A stretch of DNA of 64,000 bases, from NCBI RefSeq assembly GCF_018271995.1, contig NZ_JAGUCO010000003.1, positions 124,001-188,000 on the forward strand. Direction: 5' to 3'. Shown piece after piece: positions 26,591 through 35,329 of this stretch. The notes beneath the pieces were generated by a model, which searched no databases, had not been told where the DNA came from, and worked only from the letters and a program-made list of their open reading frames with translations. A program made the position numbers and the translations under genes. The first letter of the stretch is position 1; the number at the start of each line of letters is the position of its first letter. This DNA is from Carboxylicivirga linearis (GTDB lineage: Bacteria; Bacteroidota; Bacteroidia; Bacteroidales; Marinilabiliaceae).

Positions 26591-27247
26591 GTGAAATGTT
26601 TGCTGCCTTTAATACTGTGGCTTTTTTCTTTCGCCCCGCTTCATGCATTCTATGTTAATGCCAAAGGTTTTGTTGTAACAAATAAGCAGGATACCATAAT
26701 GGGAGAGGTTAGGATTAATCTGTTTAATCAGGCCTCAGGTGCTGTTTGTTTTAATTCATTTGATAATGAAATATTACATTCCGAGGTATGGTTTCGACCA
26801 GCAGGAATAAAAAAGTGGAAACATTATACACCTGATAATATCAAGCTTTTTTCGTTTATCTACCGTCAAAGTACTTATGAGTATCGTAGCTTCAGGCCTG
26901 AGAAAAAGAGCCTGGTTAGATCCGAACGCAGCAAAGCACGTTTTTTAATGCTTGTGCATAGCAGTAAGGTTAAACTATATAAAGATGTTCGACGTATTTT
27001 TCCTTCGAACCCTGAATATGAATTAACGGCCTCCTACTATACCTATACTGATTATTACCTCTATTCTGCAGAAGAAGGACTGATAAAAGCTCAAAAATCA
27101 AAAGAATGTAAGAGTGTAAACGATGTGCTTCTTTTATTTGGTTTAGAATATTCCTTCGTGAAACAGATTCCTGATGGTACTTCGTTTAAAGCTTTGCCTG
27201 AAATATTATCTGAATATGTTGCATGGAGGCAAGAAGTAAGGACCTAG
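26591..27247 (+). CDS. Exported protein of unknown function
   Basis: The frame opens with GTG at 26591. This start is supported because it begins a signal peptide (MKCLLPLILWLFSFAPLHA). The protein has 218 residues. I recognise no named domain. The opening 'GFVVTNKQDTIMGEVRINLF' is typical of a group of Bacteroidota exported proteins that begin with a beta-strand-rich domain. The gene ends 45 bases before the esterase gene on the same strand, so co-transcription is possible. Its role is unknown. Confidence 0.7.
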   Translation: MKCLLPLILWLFSFAPLHAFYVNAKGFVVTNKQDTIMGEVRINLFNQASGAVCFNSFDNEILHSEVWFRPAGIKKWKHYTPDNIKLFSFIYRQSTYEYRSFRPEKKSLVRSERSKARFLMLVHSSKVKLYKDVRRIFPSNPEYELTASYYTYTDYYLYSAEEGLIKAQKSKECKSVNDVLLLFGLEYSFVKQIPDGTSFKALPEILSEYVAWRQEVRT

Positions 27248-27292
27248 AAATGAAAGCAAGAAAGTAATTTATAAAAATAAATAGAACTAAAA

Positions 27293-28198
27293 ATGAGATT
27301 AGGAACTGTAGTATTATTATCACTACTAACTGTTTCGGCTTTTGCCAAAAAGAAAGGTGATGAATTTAAACTGTTTTATTTGGGAGGACAGTCAAATATG
27401 GTAGGGTATGGATATAACAAAGATTTACCCGATAGCCTTTTGAAGAATATGGATGATGTTTGGATTTATCACGGTAACCCGGTTAGTGATGGAAATGAAT
27501 CGGGTGGTCTAGGTTTGTGGGAGCCTTTAAAACCAGGACATGGAAGAAATTTTAAATCAGACGGGGAGAAGAATTCTTTAAGCAATAGATTTGGAATGGA
27601 GTTGAGTTTTGCCTATCGTTTAAAACAACTCTATCCTGATGCAAAGATTGCCATTATAAAATATGCCCGTGGAGGTAGTTCCATCGATAGTTTAGCTGGA
27701 GGTGGTTTCGGATGTTGGGAACCTGATTATAAAGGAAAGGGAGGAATTAACCAGTGGGATTACTTTTTGAAGACAGTCAATGGTGCCCTCTCACAACTGG
27801 ACATAAACGGTGATGGAAAACCTGATGTTTTGATTCCTTGTGGAATTGCATGGATGCAAGGGGAGAGTGATGCCGACAAATCGGTTGAGATAGCTCAACG
27901 ATATGAAGCCAATTTAAAGCGGTTGATGGATATGATTCGGGCTTCTTTCCGAACAGATGACTTACCTGTGGTAATAGGTAAAATTACTGACTCGTGGAAT
28001 CATAAGCGAGGCATAGTTTGGCCTTATGGAGATTTGGTTCGTCAGGCACAGGAAGATTATGTGCGAAAAGATGATAAAGCAGAAATAGTGCGCGAAACCA
28101 AGTATTACCATTATTCAGATCCCTGGCATTATCAAAGCAAAGATTACATCGATTTTGGGAAACGTGTTGCAGATAAAATGTATCAACTAATGGAATAA
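27293..28198 (+). CDS. CE6-like / sialate O-acetylesterase family SGNH hydrolase
   Basis: The protein has 301 residues and starts with a signal peptide (MRLGTVVLLSLLTVSAFA). The block-I motif is 'LGGQSNMVG', with the nucleophile Ser34. 'AWMQGESDAD' is the conserved internal motif of this family. The C-terminal 'SDPWHYQSKDYIDFGKR' provides the catalytic Asp and His. Family members remove acetyl groups from xylan or sialic acids, so this is probably a periplasmic carbohydrate deacetylase. No sugar-binding or glycoside hydrolase gene lies nearby, so the substrate cannot be told. A long hairpin follows at 28231-28277. Confidence 0.88.
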   Translation: MRLGTVVLLSLLTVSAFAKKKGDEFKLFYLGGQSNMVGYGYNKDLPDSLLKNMDDVWIYHGNPVSDGNESGGLGLWEPLKPGHGRNFKSDGEKNSLSNRFGMELSFAYRLKQLYPDAKIAIIKYARGGSSIDSLAGGGFGCWEPDYKGKGGINQWDYFLKTVNGALSQLDINGDGKPDVLIPCGIAWMQGESDADKSVEIAQRYEANLKRLMDMIRASFRTDDLPVVIGKITDSWNHKRGIVWPYGDLVRQAQEDYVRKDDKAEIVRETKYYHYSDPWHYQSKDYIDFGKRVADKMYQLME

Positions 28199-28230
28199 TC
28201 AAAGAGAAACTGTGATTCAAATTTAAAAGT

Positions 28231-28277
28231 AAGGATCGGATCTTTATAAGGCTTTCGCTAGTATAGATCCGATCCTT
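28231..28277. terminator. Terminator between convergent esterase and transglutaminase-like genes
   Basis: AAGGATCGGATCT (28231-28243) and AGATCCGATCCTT (28265-28277) are perfect 13-base inverted arms with a 21-base loop. A T-run follows on the + strand. The arms share the GATCCGAT core with the hairpin at 9192-9225. Confidence 0.8.
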
Positions 28278-28282
28278 GTTTT

Positions 28283-30928
28283 TTAATCAACGACTTCATT
28301 AATGTTTACTGTTTTTCTGGTATGATCACTATCGTAATCAAATACCATGTCGCCGGTGTTACCATTCAGTTGAATGGAATTTAAATCGTACCATACAATA
28401 GCTTTACCTACTTGAACTCCATTCAAAAATTTAATGTCGTAGTGGTTTTCGTCCGGTTGAATAATCTGTAGATTGCTATTGTTTTTGATCTTCATAGAGA
28501 AGAGTGAGATATTTTGCCCTTTGTAAGTTTCTACTTTTATAACCCCTGCATCATTTATAACAAATTGCATACGAAGCAATCCCTCGTAGATCTTCGGATT
28601 GCGTTTGTAAAAATCAGGATTATTCTTGTTTAGCAGGTTTCGAACTGTCATTCCCGACATTCGTCCACCGTTTAGCGATAGTAGTTTCAAGGCGCTAAAT
28701 AAGGCAACCATGTGGCTATTATATTGCTGATCGATAAATGTCTTCATGTAACTCTCAATCTGGTCTTCAGCGCTAAATGATGCATTGGATAATAGTATGG
28801 GTACTTCTTTGGTAAATCCTTCTATTTCTCCAACAACACCACGTACTACAATCTCATTATTGGAATCAACCGTAATTTGTGAATCAAAAGTTACTTTCTC
28901 TGTAGGAAATGACAATAAGTCTATACGGGTGCCATCCGGTTTGTATTTTCCATAAAAGGCCAGTTTTTTCCCCTCTGGCACTTCAAAATCTAAATTTTCG
29001 CTTAACACCGGGTATGCCTGACTGGAGAGTCCCAGAATCAAGTGCGCAGGTTGATCGCTTCTGGCCAACCTGCGTTGATTCATATTTACCGAACCCGAAT
29101 AATTAATAAGAGAATACACATTTCCTTCTTTGCCCACATTAAAAGCCTGACTAAAGGCGTTGTTGGAGCAATTAACCGGCACAAACCACTGCAATTCACC
29201 TCCTCCATCAAAAGTTGCATACCATAGGTCACGCGTTCCACCATATGCCTGATAGGTGTTTCCTTTAATATTAATCTGATCGGTAAACCAACCAGATAAC
29301 ATATAGTTCCCATTTTCGGCTAATTGGCGGTTGGAAATAAATACCTTCCCTTCATTACCTTCTTCAAGCGACCTGGCAATCATTTGCCACATATTATTCG
29401 ATCGGCTGTCGTTATTGATTTTAATGGCAATGGGTTTGTATTTTTCATACTCCGGCATTACAGCGCCAATGGGTGCATTAATAAAGGTAGGATCGGTAAT
29501 GGTGTACTTTCGTCCATCAACCATTACAGAATAACCTTCAACCGGCGTGCTAAAAGCAGTTGCTGCCGCCATGTGGCTAAAGTAGGTAAGAGCAACAACA
29601 TCCATTCCTAATAGATCATTAACCAGACGTGTAAATAAAACAGTTCGGTCTTCACAGTCGGAGTATGGATAGTAGAACATCTCATCCGGGAAAAACATTT
29701 TCTCACGATTAAACTGCTCGCGATCGGTTTTATATTCAAAGGAATGATGTAAATAACTTAGCAGATAGCTGACTGCTTCAGTTTCAGATAGGCCATCAAC
29801 TTTTGGTTTTAAATGCTCCAGTAAAGTTTCTTTTACAATACCTGACATGGCAGCATTCAAATACACTGAGTTTTCAGTTTGTGGAAAACTGTTTAAGAAA
29901 GCAATAATGGTTTTATCCATCTGCAGCTCTATGGGAACTTCATCATCAGGAAGAGTTGTTTTGCGAACTACAATATTGGATGGATCAGTAAAATTAAGAC
30001 TAAACGGAAGATGTAAATCAATCTTTCTGGTTGCTCCACCAAAACTTTCGGTATAGGTATAAATGTTTTTTGCATTTACTCTTGTGTTAAAGAGGTAATA
30101 ATTATCTCCATTGATATTATAGTATGGTTTCTCATAAATTTCCTGTATAAACGGAAGCAGAAGACTAACGGTTTGATTATTGTACCCTATTTTTGCCTGA
30201 TATCCGGCCTGATTTAATATAGCCCAGGACCACATTTCTCTGTTGTTTGCTGACTGAAATATTTTTTCAGAGCTCTTTTTAATAAGCTGGTAAACTCCCC
30301 AGTCGTTAAGGTTTTTCTGCTGTGCATAATCAGTTATAGACTGGATATAAATCTGATAATATGTTTGGGTGAAATCGTCCCAGTATTTTGCAAAGCTGTG
30401 TGGTTTAACTGATTTTAGGCTGAGTGATTTCATTCGGCTGTCAATCATCAATGAAGCTATTGAACCAAAGAAATCAATTTCAATATCCTGTTGATATTCC
30501 TTAGTTTCTGTTGATATTTCAGCCATAGGTGTAATCGAAAAGGCATCTGCCTCACCTAAAACAATATCAGGCTTTATAGGTGATGGAATAGGTATAGGGG
30601 CTACATCTTCAACAGGTTCTTCTGCTTTCGGATCAAAAGCAGGTTGGTCAACAGGCTTAGGAACTTCAGCAACTTTTTCTTTATTCTCGGTTTGCTCTAC
30701 TTCGGTGAAGCCTTTTTTCAGGTAGCTTTCAAAGGCTTTATTCATTTTTTCCAGGCGTTCTTCATATTCTTTCTGCATGCGTTCCATGCGTTTTTCATAA
30801 TCCTGGTTCATTCGATCCATACGTGCCTGATAATCTTTATCCATCTTTGCAAACGGATCATCTTGTTTAACCTGAGAATAACTATTAAGGCAGAAAAATA
30901 ATGTAAAGAGGAAGAGAAGATTTTTCAT
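28283..30928 (-). CDS. Secreted transglutaminase-like protein with N-terminal coiled coil
   Basis: The start MKNLLFLFTLFFC (30926-30928) gives a signal peptide; the frame extends 12 codons upstream. The protein has 881 residues. A charged coiled-coil segment (about 25 to 80) repeats Met-Arg/Glu heptads such as 'RMDRMNQDYEKRMERM'. A Pro/Glu-rich linker follows. The middle contains a transglutaminase-like core with 'YPYSDCEDRTVLF' for the Cys, 'LTYFSHMAAATAF' for the His and 'YTITDPTFINAP' for the Asp. The C-terminal third is beta-rich. Such domains act as peptidases or peptide-bond-forming enzymes in the envelope. The partner and substrate are unknown. The gene is 16 bases after the epimerase gene. 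Confidence 0.8.
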   Translation of the reverse strand: MKNLLFLFTLFFCLNSYSQVKQDDPFAKMDKDYQARMDRMNQDYEKRMERMQKEYEERLEKMNKAFESYLKKGFTEVEQTENKEKVAEVPKPVDQPAFDPKAEEPVEDVAPIPIPSPIKPDIVLGEADAFSITPMAEISTETKEYQQDIEIDFFGSIASLMIDSRMKSLSLKSVKPHSFAKYWDDFTQTYYQIYIQSITDYAQQKNLNDWGVYQLIKKSSEKIFQSANNREMWSWAILNQAGYQAKIGYNNQTVSLLLPFIQEIYEKPYYNINGDNYYLFNTRVNAKNIYTYTESFGGATRKIDLHLPFSLNFTDPSNIVVRKTTLPDDEVPIELQMDKTIIAFLNSFPQTENSVYLNAAMSGIVKETLLEHLKPKVDGLSETEAVSYLLSYLHHSFEYKTDREQFNREKMFFPDEMFYYPYSDCEDRTVLFTRLVNDLLGMDVVALTYFSHMAAATAFSTPVEGYSVMVDGRKYTITDPTFINAPIGAVMPEYEKYKPIAIKINNDSRSNNMWQMIARSLEEGNEGKVFISNRQLAENGNYMLSGWFTDQINIKGNTYQAYGGTRDLWYATFDGGGELQWFVPVNCSNNAFSQAFNVGKEGNVYSLINYSGSVNMNQRRLARSDQPAHLILGLSSQAYPVLSENLDFEVPEGKKLAFYGKYKPDGTRIDLLSFPTEKVTFDSQITVDSNNEIVVRGVVGEIEGFTKEVPILLSNASFSAEDQIESYMKTFIDQQYNSHMVALFSALKLLSLNGGRMSGMTVRNLLNKNNPDFYKRNPKIYEGLLRMQFVINDAGVIKVETYKGQNISLFSMKIKNNSNLQIIQPDENHYDIKFLNGVQVGKAIVWYDLNSIQLNGNTGDMVFDYDSDHTRKTVNINEVVD

Positions 30929-30944
30929 TGTCAATGTGTTTAGA

Positions 30945-31976
30945 TTAGATAAGCTTATCATCAAGCATTTGGGTTACCATATCTTTTACGGTCTGTTCTA
31001 AGGGAATATAATCCAATCCTAATGCTTCACGACTTTTAGATGCGTTTAAGCGGAGAGGATAGCCCACATTACGTTTGATGAATTGACTACTCAGTTTAAA
31101 CATCCAGCCTACCATAAGTAACAAAAACTTTGCCGCATGCTTTTTGGGAAGTTTAAATTTTTGAGGAAATGCTTTTTCAATCAATTGAGCATATTCCAAA
31201 ACGTCAATAGTGCGTTCGGCTAGTAAATGACGACCTTGGCTATTTTCGTTTTCAAGCGCCAGAATATGGGCTTTGGCAACATCACGAACATCTACAAATC
31301 CAAACATGATCGCAGGTGCTCCCATTGCATATTTACCCGATAGAATATCTTTCATAAAGTTCAAACTCTCAGAATTGGAAAGACTAGATAAAGATGGTCC
31401 CATAACAAAAGACGGGTTGATAACTACCAGTTTCCATTCGTCCTGAGCTTGTGCTATTCTCCAGGCTTCTTTTTCTGCTTCAACTTTTGAAAATGAGTAA
31501 GGTTGATGTGTCAACGAACTGGATTGATTAAATTGTTCTTCGTTAAATTCGGTCAATCCTTGCTCGGTCATATCTTTGGTGTCGCCATGTATGGCTGCTA
31601 CACTTGAAGTCAAGATAACTTTTTTAACCGTTCCTGATTTGCTTGCTGCATAAAGCACATTTCGCGTACCCTTGATGGCCGGATCAAGCAAGTCACGTTG
31701 TGCATCTTTAAATCGCAGTGTAAAAGGGGAAGCTACATGTAAAATTGCATCGCATCCCAGGGCGGCATCATCAAAAGAACCTTCTTCTAATAAGTCAGCC
31801 TCCCAAATCTCTAACTTACCTTTTGTAGTTAGTGCTATTTGCCTAAGATTTTCAAACTTAGCAGTATTGTCTTTATCTCTTACTGTTAATCGTACAGTGT
31901 ATGCTTTGTCTAATAATCCCTTAACAATCCAGGAGCCTACATAGCCAGTGCCTCCGGTAACAAGAATGGTGTTCAT
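30945..31976 (-). CDS. NAD(P)-dependent extended SDR, dihydroflavonol-4-reductase-like
   Basis: The protein has 343 residues. The Rossmann motif is 'LVTGGTGYVGSWIVKGLL' at the N-terminus. The catalytic Tyr and Lys are in 'PYSFSKVEAEKEAW', with the Ser in 'VILTSSVAAIHG'. The subgroup resembles dihydroflavonol-4-reductase and aldehyde reductases, which reduce a carbonyl with NADPH. It is unlikely to act on plant flavonoids here. The gene shares a strand with the transglutaminase-like gene downstream, which begins 16 bases after its stop, although no functional link is obvious. Confidence 0.9.
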   Translation of the reverse strand: MNTILVTGGTGYVGSWIVKGLLDKAYTVRLTVRDKDNTAKFENLRQIALTTKGKLEIWEADLLEEGSFDDAALGCDAILHVASPFTLRFKDAQRDLLDPAIKGTRNVLYAASKSGTVKKVILTSSVAAIHGDTKDMTEQGLTEFNEEQFNQSSSLTHQPYSFSKVEAEKEAWRIAQAQDEWKLVVINPSFVMGPSLSSLSNSESLNFMKDILSGKYAMGAPAIMFGFVDVRDVAKAHILALENENSQGRHLLAERTIDVLEYAQLIEKAFPQKFKLPKKHAAKFLLLMVGWMFKLSSQFIKRNVGYPLRLNASKSREALGLDYIPLEQTVKDMVTQMLDDKLI

Positions 31977-32028
31977 ATCAACAATTTTAGGAATGGTAAT
32001 TTACTGTTTTCCTACTATATCTGAAAAC

Positions 32029-32065
32029 AAAAAAGGCCGACTCCAATTGGAAGCCGGCTCTTTTT
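32029..32065 (-). terminator. Terminator after the outer-membrane barrel gene
   Basis: On the minus strand GCCGGCTTCC pairs with GGAGTCGGC around an AATT loop, with one G-U pair and one bulged base. A run of six T follows on that strand. It separates the barrel gene from the epimerase gene. Confidence 0.7.
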
Positions 32066-32094
32066 ATAAAAGATTTGGGTAATATTTTTACGGA

Positions 32095-32694
32095 TTATAA
32101 TCCGAGTAGTTTAAATCCTACAGAAAATGTTAGTACATCAGTTTTCTGACCTATGTCTAGTTTAGAAATGTCAGACATACCCCACTCGTAGCGTACATCA
32201 GCAGTTAATCGCCAAACTTCAACTCCGGCACCTGCCTGAAATGTCCAGTTGGTGCTTTTGAAATCATCCCATTCAGGTATATCTGTTTTTGTTTTAGCTA
32301 TAAAGGATGCAACCGGACCTGCAATACCGTAAACTTTAACAACTGATAAATCTAAAATCTGAAGATTAGCTAAGATGGGTACATCCCATGTGTGAAAAGT
32401 ACCATCGATTGATTCTGAGTCCGCTCCATCAATTACTGATAGTTCAGATGTTTTTTTTGCATAATACAATTCAGGCTGTATTGAGAACGATTCGGTTAAT
32501 CTCAGTTTACCATATGCACCAATCAAAAAACCACTTTTGGCTTCATTTTTCACTTCAACTTCAGAAGGAACATCAGATAAATTCAGTTTAGTTGAGTTAA
32601 ATCCTGCTTTTAATCCAATAGCTATTCTGTCTTGCGCATTTGTTGTAGCAATAATACCCAATAGGGCAGTTATTACAATTAGCTTTTTCATCAT
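32095..32694 (-). CDS. Outer-membrane beta-barrel protein (PorT-like fold)
   Basis: The protein has 199 residues. The signal peptide ends at about Ala20 (MMKKLIVITALLGIIATTNAQ). The mature part alternates hydrophobic and polar residues, typical of the OMP_b-brl families of about eight strands. It contains 'IGLKAGFNSTKL', 'FSIQPELYYAKK', 'AGAGVEVWRLTADVRYEWG' and the terminal 'SVGFKLLGL'. No ligand is evident. It is monocistronic, with a terminator at 32029-32065. Confidence 0.85.
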   Translation of the reverse strand: MMKKLIVITALLGIIATTNAQDRIAIGLKAGFNSTKLNLSDVPSEVEVKNEAKSGFLIGAYGKLRLTESFSIQPELYYAKKTSELSVIDGADSESIDGTFHTWDVPILANLQILDLSVVKVYGIAGPVASFIAKTKTDIPEWDDFKSTNWTFQAGAGVEVWRLTADVRYEWGMSDISKLDIGQKTDVLTFSVGFKLLGL

Positions 32695-32784
32695 TATTAG
32701 GTTTTTTTGAAATAAGAAACTTAACGTCTCAATAAAAAGACAATTAAAAAAATGTTTACACGTATAAAAAAATGTAGAAAGTTC

Positions 32785-33252
32785 TTAGTTGATAAATGTT
32801 CTGTTCTGAAATTCAAAAATCAGATAGTTGTTGCTGTCGATGCTTAATCGTAAACTTTCACCATCTTTTGCCACAAAGGTAGTTGATTTATTTAATAGTG
32901 TTAAAAAGTAATAATCCCAATCAGTGGCGCAGCAATCAGCAGAGCAGTTGGTACGGGTAAATTCAATTTCGCCATTCTGTTTGGCAATGTATGAACCAGA
33001 ACAACTTTTTTCAGAAAGAAATAGTTCGTATTCTTCCGTTTTAGGAAAGACAATAGAAATGCTATTGGTGTCCAGATCAGTGGGGAAAGGAAAATCGGGC
33101 GCAGTCACTTCTGCTAATAACCATTGGTCCTCAAGTAAATAGGTAGATGTGATTAATGGATCGTTTGTGCTGCAACGAGAAAGTAGAACGCCTGCGAAAA
33201 CAATTGTGAAAAGTAAGCTGTGTATTTTCCCATAATTGATTTTTTTCCTCAT
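32785..33252 (-). CDS. Small cysteine-containing putative lipoprotein
   Basis: The protein has 155 residues. The N-terminal hydrophobic segment ends in L-S-R-C (Cys27). Arg just before the Cys is unusual for a lipobox, so lipidation is uncertain. The mature part has a compact pattern with 'CSGSYIAKQNGEIEF' and a Cys cluster in 'NCSADCCATD'. The strand pattern loosely resembles META/HslJ-type domains, but I would not assign it. No partner gene is apparent. The following gene on this strand is 90 bases away. Confidence 0.65.
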   Translation of the reverse strand: MRKKINYGKIHSLLFTIVFAGVLLSRCSTNDPLITSTYLLEDQWLLAEVTAPDFPFPTDLDTNSISIVFPKTEEYELFLSEKSCSGSYIAKQNGEIEFTRTNCSADCCATDWDYYFLTLLNKSTTFVAKDGESLRLSIDSNNYLIFEFQNRTFIN

Positions 33253-33333
33253 AGCTTCATGGATATATTTTCAAAGATAATGCCTTGATCAGATTTTCAA
33301 AGTAACATCGAAAATGTTTTTTCTGATTGTGTT

Positions 33334-34650
33334 TTACTCCTCATCATTTGGTATAAACTGAAGCTTTATTTTTACTTCATCCTGTATGGGCATTCCATAT
33401 TGGCGTGCAGGTTTCCAAAGAGGACCTTCTTTAATTAAGCGGATGGTTTCTATTGAAAAAACATTGTCAGGTGATCGTTTAATTTCAATGTCTTTTACAT
33501 CACCCTTATCCGAAATGGTTACTATGGCAACAACAGTCTCTTTTTTACCGGTTCCATTTTCGGGATATTGCATCTGTTCCAGTAATTTATCCATGTAAGC
33601 ATCCATTCCAATTTCAGGTTCTGCCGGTATATATTCTTCTGACTGTCTTATTTTTTCTTCATCCACTGAAATTGTTTGGACTTCACTCAAAGTGAAAAAT
33701 TGCTCGTCGAGAGTGAAATTAAGGCTATCCTGACTGTTTTGAATCATTTCAGCAGGTTTATAGCCAATAAATGAAGCTGTAATGGGCTGTGATGTATCGC
33801 TCAAAGGAAACTGTAATTCGTAGCTACCGTCAGATTTGGAGATAGTAGCATGTTTTGTTCCTTTTACCTGCACATTGGCACCTGCTACAGGATGTTGATA
33901 TCGATCATTAACTTTTCCCTGGATGGTTACCAATTCTAACTGGCCGTAACCGCCACCACTAAATTCGGCTCCTTTAAGGGTGCCAACCACCTGTTGATTG
34001 CCACTATCTGCTTGTTGTCTTCTTTGTGCAGATGCAATTTTATACTGTGGTTCAATAGAAACCGGTTTTAGTTCGGCTTTTTTCGCTTTTGTCATTGAAG
34101 CCTTTTTTGCATCTGCTTTAATGGGCTGATCATTTGATTTTTGAGTTTCAGACTCTTTGTCAAACTCGTATTCAACTTGACTATCTTCAATAATTATCTC
34201 AGCTATTTCTTCTTCAGGTTGAATGATAGGTTGATGTTCTTCTTTCTCTTGTATTTCTTTTACTGCAGGTTGGTTGCTTTTCTTATTAGAAAGTGCCTCT
34301 TTTTCTATTTGTTCAGATACTAAAACAGGTTTGTCGGGTTGAAGAAATACCAAAACAGAGACCAGACCCATAATTACAATAATGGAAGCTGCAATAGCAA
34401 ACGATTTTTTGCTAATAAATGGATTGGAAATAGTATGAGGTGATGGAATTTTATTTCGGATAGCCTGCAGATCATTTCGGATTTCATCTTCTTCAAAACT
34501 TTTAAATCCATCTAAAGCATCCGCTTCAAAAGGATCGTTAAGTAAATCTCGTTCAAAGGCATGCTCATCCCGGGCATTCATCTTTCCTTTCAGATAGTGG
34601 AAGAATGTAGCCAAAGAATTGATTTTATTATTTCCTTTTGTATTACTCAT
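33334..34650 (-). CDS. TonB-like membrane protein with CarboxypepD_reg-like domain, ECF sigma partner
   Basis: The protein has 438 residues. The N-terminal cytoplasmic region (1 to about 80) is followed by one transmembrane helix (about 83 to 105, 'FAIAASIIVIMGLVSVLVF'). A Glu/Pro/Lys-rich periplasmic linker runs to about residue 220. A CarboxypepD_reg-like domain follows ('VTIQGKVNDRYQHPVAGANV'). The C-terminal 90 residues resemble a TonB C-terminal domain ('VVAIVTISDKGDVKDIEI', 'EGPLWKPARQYGMPI'). The start overlaps the sigma factor stop by 4 bases. By position and topology it may act as the anti-sigma or signal-transducing partner. The order of domains is unusual for either an anti-sigma or a plain TonB. 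Confidence 0.8.
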   Translation of the reverse strand: MSNTKGNNKINSLATFFHYLKGKMNARDEHAFERDLLNDPFEADALDGFKSFEEDEIRNDLQAIRNKIPSPHTISNPFISKKSFAIAASIIVIMGLVSVLVFLQPDKPVLVSEQIEKEALSNKKSNQPAVKEIQEKEEHQPIIQPEEEIAEIIIEDSQVEYEFDKESETQKSNDQPIKADAKKASMTKAKKAELKPVSIEPQYKIASAQRRQQADSGNQQVVGTLKGAEFSGGGYGQLELVTIQGKVNDRYQHPVAGANVQVKGTKHATISKSDGSYELQFPLSDTSQPITASFIGYKPAEMIQNSQDSLNFTLDEQFFTLSEVQTISVDEEKIRQSEEYIPAEPEIGMDAYMDKLLEQMQYPENGTGKKETVVAIVTISDKGDVKDIEIKRSPDNVFSIETIRLIKEGPLWKPARQYGMPIQDEVKIKLQFIPNDEE

Positions 34651-35228
34651 GCTTTTGATTCCATACAGTTTTTCAGATTGCGTTTTCCATTCTGAATATA
34701 ACTCTTCACTTTTTTGATGTCCAGTGTTAGTTTTTCGCTTATTTCTTTATAACAAAGTTCTTTAAAATAAAATAATTCAATACAGCTTCGTTGCCTGTCT
34801 TTTAATTTTTCAAGGCAATCTTTCAAACGAGAGTCAAGCTCATCGGGCTCCCAGTTATTAGTAGGATGCACATCGTCTTCGTTTTCCATAAAAAAAAGTT
34901 CAGTTTTTTCATATTCAGCTGATTTCTTTTTAGTGCTTTGTTCTTTTCTCAAATGCATCAAACAATAATTTTTTGCCACAACATACAGCCAGGGCTTAAA
35001 ATCATTTATTTCTTTACCGGGAATTTCTTTATTGAGTTTTTCGAATATGCCCATCACAGCATCCTGGGCTTCTTCTTTATTTTTTAGGTATTTCAGGCAT
35101 ACACCATAAACCAGATGCATATATCTTTCATAAAGCTGCCCAAGAAAATCAAGGTTTTGGGTCTCTTGAAATTTTCTTACCAGCAATTCATCGCTTAAGA
35201 GTTTGATTTTAAAGATATTTTGAATCAT
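34647..35228 (-). CDS. ECF-type RNA polymerase sigma factor
   Basis: The start MIQNIFKIKLLSDELL (35226-35228) is preferred to one 13 codons upstream because the sigma region begins soon after. The protein has 193 residues. Region 2 includes 'LYERYMHLVYGVCLKYL', 'EEAQDAVMGIFEKL' and 'FKPWLYVVAKNYCLMHLRK'. Region 4 includes 'LKDRQRSCIELFYFKELCYKEISEKL'. The downstream TonB-like gene overlaps by 4 bases. A VWA protein gene lies divergently 101 bases away and may be a target. No -35/-10 can be read for this sigma from one sequence. Confidence 0.9.
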   Translation of the reverse strand: MIQNIFKIKLLSDELLVRKFQETQNLDFLGQLYERYMHLVYGVCLKYLKNKEEAQDAVMGIFEKLNKEIPGKEINDFKPWLYVVAKNYCLMHLRKEQSTKKKSAEYEKTELFFMENEDDVHPTNNWEPDELDSRLKDCLEKLKDRQRSCIELFYFKELCYKEISEKLTLDIKKVKSYIQNGKRNLKNCMESKA

Positions 35229-35329
35229 AGGTGTATTAGAATTCTCTAAAAGTAGAAAAAATATCAAAGAATTTTATGGAATCATTGAAGAGCATGCATC
35301 CTATAGGCAAAGTGTCTAACTAAAAAACA

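Noticed and set aside
29086-30056. Several 60-95 codon frames antisense to or out of frame with the transglutaminase-like gene
   Set aside because: They overlap a well-supported gene fully, lack domains and are explained as shadow frames.
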